Source: Thinopyrum elongatum
Lineage: Eukaryota; Streptophyta; Magnoliopsida; Poales; Poaceae
Direction of reading: 5' to 3'
Length of the DNA: 64,000 nucleotides
Assembly: GCA_011799875.1 (NCBI GenBank)
Contig: CM022302.1
Coordinates: forward strand, 104,225,230 to 104,289,229
The translations under genes were made by a program, and so were the position numbers. The first letter of the stretch is position 1. Each line of letters opens with the position of its first letter. Positions 46,056 to 56,868 of the stretch are shown piece after piece. The notes beneath the pieces were generated by a model. That model was not told the DNA's origin. It was given only the letters and a program-made list of their open reading frames with translations, and did not search any database.

Positions 46056-48229
46056 TATTGGGTAACGCAGTAGAAAACAAAAATTTTCCGACCTACGCAC
46101 CAGCCCAGGACCACTATGGAGACTGCATACAAGGTTTGATCATTTTCGTTACCGACTCGTAGCGCAGCGGAAGTTGAGTCGATGACGATCGTCGGTGCAG
46201 ATCCCCGCAGCTAGGATTTACAACCTCCCAACCGCGAGGATGTACTCCCTCATCCGCCACTCGGACAGCCCTCCGGGAGGCGGTCGGACAGTCCCCCGGA
46301 CGGTGTCGTGGACAACCCTTCGGGAGGACTCACAGAACTCGGACCGTCACTCGGACAGCCCTTCGGGAGGACACTCGAACAGCCCCTCGGGCAAAAGGAC
46401 GAAACTACGACCTCTCTATGGGGTTGCACACATACGGTGCCATCTATCCGGCAGGGCTTCGCCGTCCAGAACTAGTTCCCACCGGAACCCAGACAGCCTT
46501 TCGGCACTACGAAACTATTTCGTGGGAGGGAGAGAGAATGCCAGATCATGCATGGCTTGTGTGAGAGAGTTGGAGTGGAGTTGGAGAGCACCTCTCCTCC
46601 TCCTTATATAGTGGTGGAAGGGGTGGAGGGGGCTGAAAATTCAGCCCACTAAACATGGGGAAAACATGTTCCCACAAAACAAGGAGAACATGTTCCCACC
46701 AAACAAGGGAAAAACATGTTCCCTTGTCCATGGTGTTCCCCCATGGGGCCCCACCTTCCTCCCAACACTCTCCACCATTTGTGGGGGCTGCCCCCCACCA
46801 TGGGGGCCCCCCCAACATTTTGTCCAGCCACAAGGGGGCTGCTCCCAAAGGGGGCCCCCCCAAAAACAGCCCAAAAACAGCCCCCACGATCCGTGGGATC
46901 TTGTCCCCTCACGCTGGGACAAGATGTTTTCCGCGACTATTATTTCTGAAAAATTCCAGAAGGTCCCAGAACATTTCCGGCACCCTCTAATATTATCTGG
47001 ACGCGCTCTGGAACATTTCCAGTATGGTGGTTTAATTTAAAACCATCTTTGTTTACCCAGTAAACAACTCCGACAGCTCCGAAACTTTTTTTTCGGTTTT
47101 TTCTCCAGAAAAACTCCAGAAATTACCAGACCAATCTGGCAACCTCCAAAACATTCCCGGTGCTTGCCGAAACCTTTTTGGATCAATGGTTTTATCCGAA
47201 ACAACTTTTCGGTTTTACCGAAACTTTTTCAGTGTTCTCTCTCCGGAACTCTTCCGTTGTCTCCGAAACTTTTCGGTGATTTTCTCTCAGACTCCCTGTC
47301 TAGTATTCAGCAGATAGATGACCCTTAAGCGTGTGACCCTATAGGTTCGGTGAAGTATAGACATGACACGGAACACCTTCCGATCAATGATCAACATCGG
47401 AGCCGTGGACACCCATATTGACCCCTATACCCACACGAATGAATATTCGAGTGAACCTCCAGTTGCCGTGTGCTATTCCTGTTGCTTCACGATATGTTAC
47501 AAATACCCGAGGTTAGACATGTAGGCATTTCCGTGGATCAACAACTTGTCCACTATGCCAGTTACCTCGTTACCGGTATTGTTCTCTTTTCTCGTTACCG
47601 TGTTCCGGCATCCCTGTGATCAAATCACAAAGTGTCAGGCCAGACGATGATGGATACCGTAACACCGAGAGGGCCCAGAGATATCTCTCCATCGTCGGAG
47701 GAGCAAATCCCAATCTCGAGCTATCAAGTTACTTGACACACTTTTCCATGAACCCATAAGCCGCCGTAATAGCCACCCATTTACGGATGACGTTTAACAA
47801 ACCCCAAAGTTCATGAAGCAAGTATGAAGAAACTCGACACTCTCATGGTCTAAGGAATTTTGCAAACATTAACCATCTCTGTGTTATTAACCATTAATAT
47901 GTGACGAATGTAACTCATAGCATAACATCAATTTGGGTCGATTCAACACAAATGTTCTTCTAACACTGTGCCCTCAAAATTGCTGGCATAGACATGCCCA
48001 TGATCAGGAAAACAGAACCATCATGCAATACTTGAGCTAGTCTTAGAGGCCAGACTAGGAATACATATTACCGTTTATTATTCCACACGTGCATATGAGT
48101 CTTCCTCCGAGCCTCGTTTTATTTGCAGACTCGAGAACCATAGCAGTTATAGCATGGAACATAAACCTAATTATGAACAGGGAGATAATCAATAACATTT
48201 ATTATTGCCTCTAGGGCATATCTCCTACA
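46056..48229 (-). repeat. 5' LTR (minus sense) of the copia element
   Basis: 2174 bp, full length, from TATTGGGTAACGCAG on the plus strand to CTCCTACA. It carries the same internal repeat (46255-46395) and promoter as the other LTR. Confidence 0.92.
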
Positions 48230-48311
48230 CTTATGAAATAAATCTTATTTGTTTACACAATCAAATTAATATGGACTAGTAAATTACGGGCTACCTACTA
48301 TAATTTTTATA
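48230..48311. repeat. 82-bp flank duplication, right copy
   Basis: Partner of 38473-38554. After it, copy A host sequence continues (CACCGTTGCGACACACGG). Confidence 0.9.
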
Positions 48312-48830
48312 CACCGTTGCGACACACGGATAATTATCTCAGACGAAAATTGTAACTAATTTTCAATTTTACCTACCACTACCTATAAAACTATTTAAAT
48401 CTTTATGGAATTAACATATTATCAAAGGTAATGGCAGGAACGATAATTATCAATTATAGTTACCATATCAAGAGATCTCCATGGAGCTATAGTCTATAGT
48501 CACCCCGATAGTAATGATAAAGCAAACACTCCTCACTAGTAACTCAACAATTACCAGTGGCATGGGCGTACACTTGGTTGTTGCTGGTCAGACCCTATTA
48601 GAAACACAACATGTGGGTTTTTCAAGTGTTTCTACATGTCCACTAAAGTTTGAGACACAGGATATGTAACATTTAATGGCACATACCACAAAGATAACAT
48701 GTAATGGTTCCCCACATGGATGGAGCTCTATATATACTGCAAACGGCGAAGTACTAATTTTGAAAAAGCTGAAGCAACTCGTGTAAAGTTCTTCTCTTTC
48801 TGGTTTGGGTGATCTATAGATTAGAACTAA
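48312..48830. other. End of copy A, non-coding
   Basis: AT-rich sequence. From about 48562 (GGGCGTACACTTGGTTGTTG) it matches copy B at 55984 onward and, past the insertions there, 60200-60320 and 60852-60960. No gene. Confidence 0.65.
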
Positions 48831-48999
48831 ACCGAAGCAGATGCCACATCTCATATCTTTTTACCGTGCTGGCAATGCATCTCATTTTCACATCATTGGA
48901 TGAATGTTCGCTCATTAGGGTTGGGAGGCAACAGGTAACTAAGGCGTCGCTTTTGCTGGATCAAGTCCTAAACGAGTTCTACAATGTACTAGCTTACAC

Positions 49000-49210
49000 A
49001 AGACTCGATTTATCCAGCGTTTTTCAGGTTAAACGCTGCTCAAACTGGGATTCCATTCGAGTTCAACTCATGCTGCCCAACATGTTCTCGATGCCGAATT
49101 GGCTGGCTAGCCATGGGCTCCCGCACAAACCAACGTGCCCTCTCTGCGAGCTGGCGCCTGAGATGATAGAACACCTTCTTGTCCAGTTTGTTTTTGCCTG
49201 CGAGGTGTAG
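49000..49210 (+). pseudogene. LINE-derived zinc-binding RT (zf-RVT) fragment, copy B
   Basis: Encodes NWDSIRVQLMLPNMFSMPNW and then THGL-like sequence ending CPLCELAPEMIEHLLVQF, the zinc-binding region found at the C-terminus of plant LINE reverse transcriptases. The expected third ligand Cys is Phe (HLLVQF). The open frame starts at 48809, but only the last 60 or so codons resemble the family. It ends with a stop at 49208. It occupies the position that H2B has in copy A. Confidence 0.75.
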
Positions 49211-49944
49211 GCTTGCAGCGATGTTGTTGCTTGTGGCTGTTATTCCGTCTGAAGAAACAAGCACGTTGCTGCTCGATTGGATGACGTAGTATGCTTGACT
49301 GTCACCTTGGATTCTTGTTTCAGACATGTTTATTCAGTTTCATCTTGGTCTTGAAGAAAAATAGTTTGATGCTTCTTCTTGAGAAGTGGAGCTCCACTTG
49401 GGAAGTAAATAATGGCCAGTCTTTTGCTATGGTCAAATTAATTTCATGTGCGTGCCAGCAAAATTTGGCAAAGAACAGTGAAAAAAAAAAGAAACAAGCA
49501 GCCGTGCTTGTGCATTTTGTTGCTTCAGGAAACTTGTGAGGCAGAAGATGTCCAAGACCCATGCAATTTCTGTTGAAAGCTTTCATCTGAAATTGATGCT
49601 GATAACTGGCAACTTTTCAACCAAGCATCGGAAATGATTTGGATCTCCCCGCAATTTTTCTTTCAATTTTCACTAGGGGGAGATTTCCCCACCTGATTTT
49701 TTTTATGATTAACAGGGGCCAAAAGCCCAGATTGCCGTACATTACAACGTAGCAAGAGGGGGCTAGAGGCAGAGAAGCAAGAACACACGACTAGGCAGCC
49801 AACTTTTCAGATAATCAGGTAAGCCTGCAGTTTCCACAAACAAAGAGTAACCAGATAACCCATTTGTTTCAGATAATCAGATGTAAAGCCGTTGCAGCAG
49901 TGATTTGCAAGTTCGATACACACGTACATCTACACACTTGATTT
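49211..49944. other. Copy B host sequence between zf-RVT fragment and LINE
   Basis: Aligns with the H2B 3' flank (14896-15600) and with 61330-62077. The final TGATTT (49939-49944) is the LINE target duplication. Non-coding. Confidence 0.75.
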
Positions 49945-50149
49945 TTTTTGAACGATCAGGGGGGGGGGGGGGGAGAGTGACAGCCCAGAGTCACCCCATA
50001 AACTTTGGCTGATCCAGTTTATAAGGGAAACCGGATCAAAAACCTAAACAAGTTTACCCCATTTATGAGGAAAACCGGGCCGAAAACCGAACAGGTATCA
50101 AGGTTACAGAAGATGAGAAAAAAACCACCCAGAAGAAGGCATGACCTAG

Positions 50150-51241
50150 CTAGCAGGCAGCACGACTAACAGCACGAGAGACCCATAATGGGTTACATCG
50201 AGAGGAAAGGAAAAGGCGCCAAGACACGGCCGCCTCCCTACTGACGGGGTCCTTAAACCTAAAGGCCCAAAGCGTGAAATCTGAGATGATGTTCCGAAGA
50301 GTATCTAGGGGTGTGTGACGTTCATTGCGAAAAACATGGGCGTTCCGGGAATCCCAAAGTTTCCAAAGAATGGCGAGGGCGACGGTAGGCCAAATGTTGA
50401 TGTCGAGGCCGACCGGTGTCGTAGTATCCCATAGAAGGTCGATGGGGTGAGGTTGCTGCAACCCTAAGAGGGACCACACCTGTATCGCGCAAGGGCAAAG
50501 GATAGCAATGTGCGTTGCGTCCTCATGGGTGAGTGCGCACCGCGGGCAGACCGAGTCCGAGGTGATGGTCTTACGGTGTAAGTTCGCCATCGTGCTCAAC
50601 CTGTCACGACAGAGAAGCCAACCGAAGATCTTGACCTTGATAGGTGCCTTGGAGCTCCAAATGTACCCTGCGTTGAGATCGATCTCGTGGTCGGAGGAGA
50701 GCAGCGAGTAGGCGCACCTCGAGGAGAAGGAGGAGCCGTGGTTGAGGAACCTGTCGTCGGGCGCGTCGTTGGTGGCAACATCCTGCAACAGAGACAAAAC
50801 AGACGCAAGCTCTACAGAAGCAACAATTGTTAGGCGGTTCCGCAGAGTAGCGAGTAAACCATTATGCATGACATGTGATACCAGGACCGAGGGTGAGGTG
50901 GAGTGGGATAAGAGGTGTGGGTAGGTGTCTGCAAGCGGTGTTGGAAGAAGCCAAGCGTCTAGCCAGAAGAAGGTGGAAGTACCATTGTTGGTGAGGACAA
51001 AAGAGATATTGCGGAGGGGGCTAAGTTGTTTGTTTACGATTTTCCAAACGTAGGAGGGGTTGTGAGGTTTATTTTTGAAGTCGAGAGAGTAGTGTTGGAA
51101 GAACCAGTTTACCCAAGGCAAGTCTTGTTTTTGGAGAAGCTTGAAGGCAAATTTCATAAGGAGGCAATTGTTTTGGAGGTGCAGGTTTTTGATGCCGAGC
51201 CCCCCAGCCTTTTTAGGGGTGCAGACTTTTTTTCCATGCAA
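50150..51241 (-). CDS. LINE ORF2 C-terminal part with zinc-binding domain
   Basis: 363 codons open, beginning in the overlap with the RT frame and continuing KKAGGLGIKNLHLQNNCLLM, typical after plant LINE RTs. The zf-RVT region lies at about 195-265 (YIWSSKAPIKVKIFGWLLCR, then CPRCALTHEDATHIAILCPC). It ends SRAVSRAAC. It is the same protein as ORF2, separated by the frameshift. Confidence 0.9.
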   Translation of the reverse strand: MHGKKVCTPKKAGGLGIKNLHLQNNCLLMKFAFKLLQKQDLPWVNWFFQHYSLDFKNKPHNPSYVWKIVNKQLSPLRNISFVLTNNGTSTFFWLDAWLLPTPLADTYPHLLSHSTSPSVLVSHVMHNGLLATLRNRLTIVASVELASVLSLLQDVATNDAPDDRFLNHGSSFSSRCAYSLLSSDHEIDLNAGYIWSSKAPIKVKIFGWLLCRDRLSTMANLHRKTITSDSVCPRCALTHEDATHIAILCPCAIQVWSLLGLQQPHPIDLLWDTTTPVGLDINIWPTVALAILWKLWDSRNAHVFRNERHTPLDTLRNIISDFTLWAFRFKDPVSREAAVSWRLFLSSRCNPLWVSRAVSRAAC

Positions 51242-53780
51242 TAAGGCACTTGGCCCCGGAGCATGTTTTGTCGGCAGCCCAGAAAAAGGATCTGCGAATG
51301 GCGTCTAGTCTTTTGATGATCTTCTTGGGGAGCCTAAAAACGGACATGAAGTGAGTGGCAAGGGCGTCGAGAATAGCGGATATAAGCGTTAATCTGGCCC
51401 CGCGGGAGAGCAGTTTTGCCGCCCAACCAGAAAGGTACTTTAGGAAGCGTTGGATGATAGGTTCGAAGGCGAAGGAGGGCAGTTGTGTGTGGGATAGCGG
51501 TAGGCCCAGGTAAATTTGAGGGAAGGAGGAAGGGTCAGAGCCGAAGGTGAGGGCAATGTTCTGTGTAGTGACGGTATCCGTGTTGAGGGGAACAAACATA
51601 GTTTTGTGAAAGTTGATGGTAAGGCCGGTAGCGAGGGCTAACTGGTCGAGAATATCCTTGAGGGTGGTCGCGGCTTGGGTAGAGGCAAGGGCTATGATTA
51701 AAGTGTCGTCCGCGTAGTGAAGCACCGTGGGCGGGCGATCCTTGTAGATTGGATGACAGAGAATGTTTGGAGAGAAAGCCCGAAGGATTAAGCGCTGGAG
51801 AAGGTCTGCGATGATTATGAAAAGGTAAGGGGAGAGGAGGTCCCCTTGCCGAAGACCGTTTTTACAATTGATCCAAGGTCCTGGTTTTCCATTTAGGAGG
51901 ATAGCCGTCTTGCTTGAGGCCAACAACGTTCTGATCCAGCTAATAGTTTTGGGTGGGAAACCCCTAGCATGCAAGATGAGAAGGAGAGAGTCCCAACTGA
52001 TGGAGTCGAAAGCTTTGTGGAAATCAAGTTTGAAAACCATAGTGGGCGCCTTCCTAGTGTAGCAAGCGCTGAGAAGGTCGGCATCATAGATGAAGTTTTC
52101 GGCAATACACCTCCCCGAGATGAAACCGGTTTGGTCACCATGGACCAAGAGCGGAATGAGGGGTTTGATCCTGTTGGTAATAAGTTTGGCTATCGCCTTG
52201 GGAGGGCAGTTTTGCAGAGATATGGGTCTGAAACTATCCGGAGTTCTGGCAGACTCTTTTTTTGGGAGTAGGATCATGTGGGCCCTGTTGAAGCGCTCAA
52301 CGTCCACTCGCAAGTTGGCGAAGTCATCGAAAAAGGGGAGGATTGTATGCTTGATGTTATGCCAGAATTTTCGGTAGAACCCCGGTCCCAGCCCGTCAGG
52401 GCCCGGGCTAGCGTTCACGTTCATCTGGAAGAAGGCATCTTGAATTTCCTGAGAGGAGAAGTTTACGTCTAAATGACGGAGTTGTGGAAGTTGAGTGGGA
52501 TAGAGGTCAGAGAGGAGGAAAAGCCAAGAAGTACTTTTAAGTGTGCCTAGCAGATTGCGGTAGAAATTGTAGAGGATGGCAGCCTTGTCATCATGGGCAG
52601 AGAAGTCGGCCCCATTGTCCTCAAGGATGGCAATTTTGTTTTTACGGAACCTCTGAGAAGCGGAGACATGGAAATATTTAGAGTTTTCGTCGCCGTCGAT
52701 GACTGCTTTGACTTTCCCCCTTTGCTTCCAGAAGAGAACTTTCTGTCTGATAGCCCGTTGAAGAGAGGTGATGGTGACTAGTCTAAGGGAAGCCTCGGAC
52801 CGCGAAAGGGAACGCCTTTCTTCTAAGCGGTCAATCCTGTCGATGACAAGTTTGCAGTCAGTCTCTCGCTGGTGTACAGGTCTGAGTTTTTTGGACCAGG
52901 TTTTGGGGTCTGACCTAGTGCGTTTGATGGCAGTGGCTAGGGCTAAGCCTGAGTTGAAAGGAGGTTGATGCCGGGTCCAGGCCTCAGTTATGATCCGTTT
53001 GCAAGCCGGGTACAGGGCCCAGAAGGATTCAAAGCAAAAGAGGCGGGAGCGAGGGATATGAGAAGAGACGTTGACGATGAGCGGGACGTGGTCGGAGGTG
53101 AAGCGAGTTAGGGAGGATAGGGTTGTGTTAGGGAACCGGTCTTCCCACGCTAGGTTGAAAAAAGCTCTATCAAGGCGTTCAAGAGTTGGGTTTAAACACT
53201 TGTTGGACCACGTGAACGTCCTATCGAGAAGGGGGAGTTCGATGAGCTGCAAGTCTGAGATAGCCGCGTTGAACATATCAGCTTCAGAGGAGTGGAAGTT
53301 GTTGTTATTTTTCTCACAAGCAAACCTAATTAAGTTGAAGTCGCCGATAAGTAACCAGGGGGTGGAACTGCTGGGGGCTATCTGTCTGATTTCGAGCAGG
53401 AAGTCGGCTTTGAGAGAGCGTTGAGACGGTGCATATATATTAGTGATTACTAGGTTTGTGCCGGAGACTGGGCAGGATAAATTTAGAGATGTGGAAAAGA
53501 GGCCATGAGCGTGGTTAGTGAGAGAAAGGGCGTGAGAGTTGATCGCAGAGAAAATTCCTCCCGCAGAACCGATGGCCGGCAGCGATGCGTTTTGGTCTAG
53601 AGAGCGCGGTAAGGAGTTAATCTTAGTGACGGGGAAAAAATCTAGCTTGGTTTCCTGTAGGAGAGCAACAGAAGGTTTAATTGTGACAAGCTCAGAGAAA
53701 ATATCCTTACACTTATCGGTGTCCCCGAGACCGCGAACGTTCCAAGAAAGAACAGAGAAATTAGACTGATTCATAGACAA
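51213..53780 (-). CDS. LINE ORF2: endonuclease and reverse transcriptase
   Basis: 855 codons. Residues 1-230: APE-type endonuclease (SWNVRGLG, LLQETK, LIGDFNLI, LERLDRAF, SDHVPLI), which nicks target DNA. Residues about 470-740: reverse transcriptase with QTGFISGRCI, FKLDFHKAFDSISW, NGLRQGDLLSPYLF and YADD (Y at 689). It ends early by a frameshift in a run of seven A (minus strand) near 51229-51235. The remaining C-terminal part continues in another frame with a small overlap. Confidence 0.93.
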   Translation of the reverse strand: MSMNQSNFSVLSWNVRGLGDTDKCKDIFSELVTIKPSVALLQETKLDFFPVTKINSLPRSLDQNASLPAIGSAGGIFSAINSHALSLTNHAHGLFSTSLNLSCPVSGTNLVITNIYAPSQRSLKADFLLEIRQIAPSSSTPWLLIGDFNLIRFACEKNNNNFHSSEADMFNAAISDLQLIELPLLDRTFTWSNKCLNPTLERLDRAFFNLAWEDRFPNTTLSSLTRFTSDHVPLIVNVSSHIPRSRLFCFESFWALYPACKRIITEAWTRHQPPFNSGLALATAIKRTRSDPKTWSKKLRPVHQRETDCKLVIDRIDRLEERRSLSRSEASLRLVTITSLQRAIRQKVLFWKQRGKVKAVIDGDENSKYFHVSASQRFRKNKIAILEDNGADFSAHDDKAAILYNFYRNLLGTLKSTSWLFLLSDLYPTQLPQLRHLDVNFSSQEIQDAFFQMNVNASPGPDGLGPGFYRKFWHNIKHTILPFFDDFANLRVDVERFNRAHMILLPKKESARTPDSFRPISLQNCPPKAIAKLITNRIKPLIPLLVHGDQTGFISGRCIAENFIYDADLLSACYTRKAPTMVFKLDFHKAFDSISWDSLLLILHARGFPPKTISWIRTLLASSKTAILLNGKPGPWINCKNGLRQGDLLSPYLFIIIADLLQRLILRAFSPNILCHPIYKDRPPTVLHYADDTLIIALASTQAATTLKDILDQLALATGLTINFHKTMFVPLNTDTVTTQNIALTFGSDPSSFPQIYLGLPLSHTQLPSFAFEPIIQRFLKYLSGWAAKLLSRGARLTLISAILDALATHFMSVFRLPKKIIKRLDAIRRSFFWAADKTCSGAKCLIAWKKSLHP

Positions 53781-53969
53781 ACTTCATTTCACTACAGGCC
53801 AGGGAGCGAAACAGCAAGGTGCATCGCAAGACTAACCTAGCAATGCACGTAAACAGACTAAACCTATAGAGAATACAGAGGGGGCAAGAGATGGGCGGGG
53901 CTGCAAGCGCGAGGGACCAAAAGCACCCTTCTGAAGGGTGCGCTCGCCTGGCGAGTCTTCCGTCATAGC

Positions 53970-54587
53970 TCATGGAGAAGGCAGAGCACCGGCAGCGCGA
54001 ATAACATCGGCCTCGTCGGCGTCAGCTTCGCAAACAAGCGCGATCTGGGCCAGCTTGTCGTCGTCGGCATCCGAGGCCTCTCCATCAGAGACGCAAAGGG
54101 AGGAGCCCTGGATAGCAGCAACCAGTTCGTCGGAAGCCTTGGCAAGGTTGAAACGAGAGGCTTTTAGGCGCGATGCCTTCTGAGCCATGGTGGAGTAGAA
54201 GGGCGTCTCCCGGTCGGCTATGCGTGCGCTGCGACGCAGCTTTGCCGCGGAGACGACGCGCTGTGAGTGGACGGCGCGTTTGCGGATTACATCGTCATGG
54301 ACGTCGAGGTTGGAGATCACGGCAGAGGACGTGTTTTCGCCATGTCCCCCGTCAACGAGAGGGCCCGTAGAGAGCGCGTCTCCGTCGGAGGACGCGACCG
54401 TCAGGGAGACGGCAGCCGAGCGCGTCTGAGTCGGCGGGGCAGAGGTCGCAGCCGAAACGGGAGCAGCTGGGGCGACGGTCGGCTGGTGAGCTGCGGCGGC
54501 GACCACGAGCGTCGCGGATGCGGGTGTGGTCTCATCGACGACATGCACCGGCGACGTTGGAAGCGCCAGGGCGCCGGTCGGTTCCAC
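53970..54587 (-). pseudogene. LINE ORF1, C-terminal part only
   Basis: 206 codons, rich in Ala/Thr/Pro at first, then RRSARIADRETPFYSTMAQK and KASRLKASRFNLAKASDELV, a basic segment often seen near the end of plant LINE ORF1 proteins. The zinc-knuckle part expected upstream is missing because the element is truncated at 54745. ORF2 starts about 190 bp further on. Confidence 0.65.
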
Positions 54588-54751
54588 CGAAGCAGCCGGC
54601 GGACGGAAGCGAGGGATGGTGTCGCGACGCTCGCGAGCGCCGCGGTCGCGCAGGTGGTCCCATCCGCGGTCGGCAGAGGCGAAGACAAGGCCGCGGCCGG
54701 AGTTGGGATGAGCAGAGCCGGCAGGGCTCCGCCCGGTTGCAGCGCTGATTT

Positions 54752-56060
54752 GATTGGGAAGATGTAAAGTATGCGCCTGATCATCAAATTCTCCTACTTT
54801 TGTGACGATTTTCCTCAGCTAATTTATAAAATAAGTTCAATACATTATATATAGTTCAGTGACCGCAAATTAAGCCTCAATCGTTGGATGAGCTGTTAAA
54901 ATTTCATCCCATGATTGAACAACCAAGTCCGATCCTCATTGAAAGCTTGAGTGAAAACTCATGCATATGCGCCGTGGGATCAATAAATAAAAGGTATACA
55001 TAACAAAAAAATAAGAACAAATACGAAATCGGAGGCAAGAAGGGCTACTAAGCTTGATTGACCAAGACTTAACAGAAACTAAGTCGATCAATGAGGGAAT
55101 AGCAAATCTGTTTTTTACAATGATATGGGTAAGGCCACTAAAACCAAGAGAAATTCTGTATTAGTCTATCCCATCATAACGCTTTTGTGAGGGCCAGTAT
55201 TAAGCGCGAAACGGAGCATATAGAAAAGGACCACAAATGTTATAGACTACATGAATTCTTTCAACAAAATAATGGATGACAAAAATATAATAAGGCCATT
55301 CACAAACATTGAAACCACATATATTACTATTCCTAGAAATCTACAATGATTAAGTTAGTAGATTAATTAATACATGTATATTGCTCAGGGTGCATTTATC
55401 ATTTTTTACAAAAAAAAACAAAGATCTAGAAATTAATTGTGTTTTTCCAAAACCAAATAAAGTAACACGAGAAAGAAAACTCTAATGCAAACATAGATTA
55501 CTTTATTTGCACTTGGCACACTTCAGTTTATATGTCTCTTATTTGATTCCCATAGGTAGACAGATTTTTTTAAAGAATACATAATTACGATTGCAAAATT
55601 CAATCATAAAATGTTTATAAAAATGGATAGAGTTTAAGGATCCTCAAACATGACAATATTTTTTTAGAAAATAATGAAATTTATAATGCATATATTTTCC
55701 GAGCATATATTCTTCATAGTAAATTGTTAAAATTGACTTCACGTTTTTATAGAAAATCATCTATTTAATAACGAGGCAGCACATTTTATTGGATTTTCTT
55801 TGTTATCTCTCCTACTTAAGAAGAACGTAAGGCTCTGCGGTCCACTCTTCATTTGTCCAACATTACGAGCATTTCCTCCTCTCTCCCTCCATTTTGATTT
55901 TTTCTCCCATCTCTTGTTTTTCTCACTGACCTTTCTAAAAATTTCCTTAATTGCCCCACCTCTTATGTAACTACCAAGTGAAATGGGCGTATACTCGGTT
56001 GTTGCTTGTCAGACCCTATTAGACACACAACATGTGGGGTGGGATAACACATCCTATACA
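54752..56060. other. Copy B host sequence between LINE and palindromic element
   Basis: Matches copy A (15780-16046, 19271-20833, 38285-38420) and copy C (62083-62919). It shows empty sites for the fold-back, array and Angela insertions of copy A. Between ACCAAGTGAA and ATGGGCGTATAC (55975-55990) it lacks about 380 bp present in copy A. Non-coding. Confidence 0.75.
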
Positions 56061-56159
56061 AGTGTTTGCGGCAAATTTGACAATTTTGACCTATGGACGA
56101 AATCAATTCACAAAATGAACTGCCCCTAAAACAAATTCACTCGGCTGACCTTTTTGAAT

Positions 56160-56335
56160 GGCGCCTGACACGCAGGCGTCACACCCTACAGTGCAGCGCC
56201 TAGCTCTGGGGCGTTGCACCTCTGTCCAGCATGGCAGCCCCTGGGCCCGCACCCAGCAGTGCAGCGCCTCAGAGCTAGGCGCCACACATGTAATGTGCAG
56301 CGCCTAGCCCTTAGGCGCTGCACTCCCCACCACAC
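56160..56335. repeat. Subterminal GCGCC palindromic motif cluster, left arm
   Basis: Repeated GCAGCGCCTAG and its complement CTAGGCGC(T/C)GCA, several of them pairing locally around AGCTCT or CCCTTA. The same cluster lies inverted at about 59937-60100 and in the 521-bp relative. Possible transposase-binding repeats. Confidence 0.6.
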
Positions 56336-56868
56336 CCCATTCGTTCGTTCAGTTACAAGTTACAGAAGCAGCGGCGCCGGCGGCTTCCTCCTCTCCCCCA
56401 CTCAATCCCTCTCCCAAATCCTTCAGATCTGACGATTTGGTCCGTGGATTTCTTCACCAATCCATCCTAGAAGGTACTCTCCTCCGATCCCTTTCTTTCT
56501 ATCCATAGAATGTATGCTATTTTGAAGATTTGGGGAACCCTTGTTTGATTAGATTAGAATCTTGCATGTATTAGATACCTAATTGTAGATGATCTTTATT
56601 ATTTTGCAACCCTAGTTTAGTTTATTTTATTGAAAAAATATGCTTTGGATACATAGGTTGACATGTTATTTCTATGGAAAAGATATTTGTATTGAATCTT
56701 GCATGAAGTAGGCCTAGTTTAGTTTATTTGTATTGAAATTATATTCGTATTGACAAGAATGCTTTGGATACATATGCTTTGAATCTTGCATATAGTAGGC
56801 CTACTTTAGTTTATTTGTATTGAAAAGATAATCGTGTTGACAAGAATGCTTTGTTTGAAATTGTTAGG

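Larger units (their letters stand above)
38555..48229 (-). mobile_element. Minus-strand copia element with decayed internal region
   Basis: On the minus strand it starts TGTAGGAGATATGCCCTAG at 48229. Two long LTRs (2174 and 2162 bp) flank a 5.3-kb interior. The LTR start resembles Angela but the bodies differ. The outer 14 bases or so of its 3' LTR are missing at 38555, and the flanks are duplicated over 82 bp. The interior keeps recognisable copia pieces in order but is full of stops, so it is non-autonomous. The family is not named with confidence. Confidence 0.9.
49945..54745 (-). mobile_element. LINE retrotransposon, 5'-truncated, 4801 bp
   Basis: Flanked by TGATTT at 49939-49944 and 54746-54751; copy C (CTTGATTTGACTGGG at 62073) shows the empty site. 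The 3' end is at the left with a short T run (poly-A on the minus strand) after a 200-bp 3' untranslated region. ORF1 is cut at the 5' end of the element, the usual LINE truncation. ORF2 is nearly open throughout, with one frameshift. L1-type plant LINE. Confidence 0.93.
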
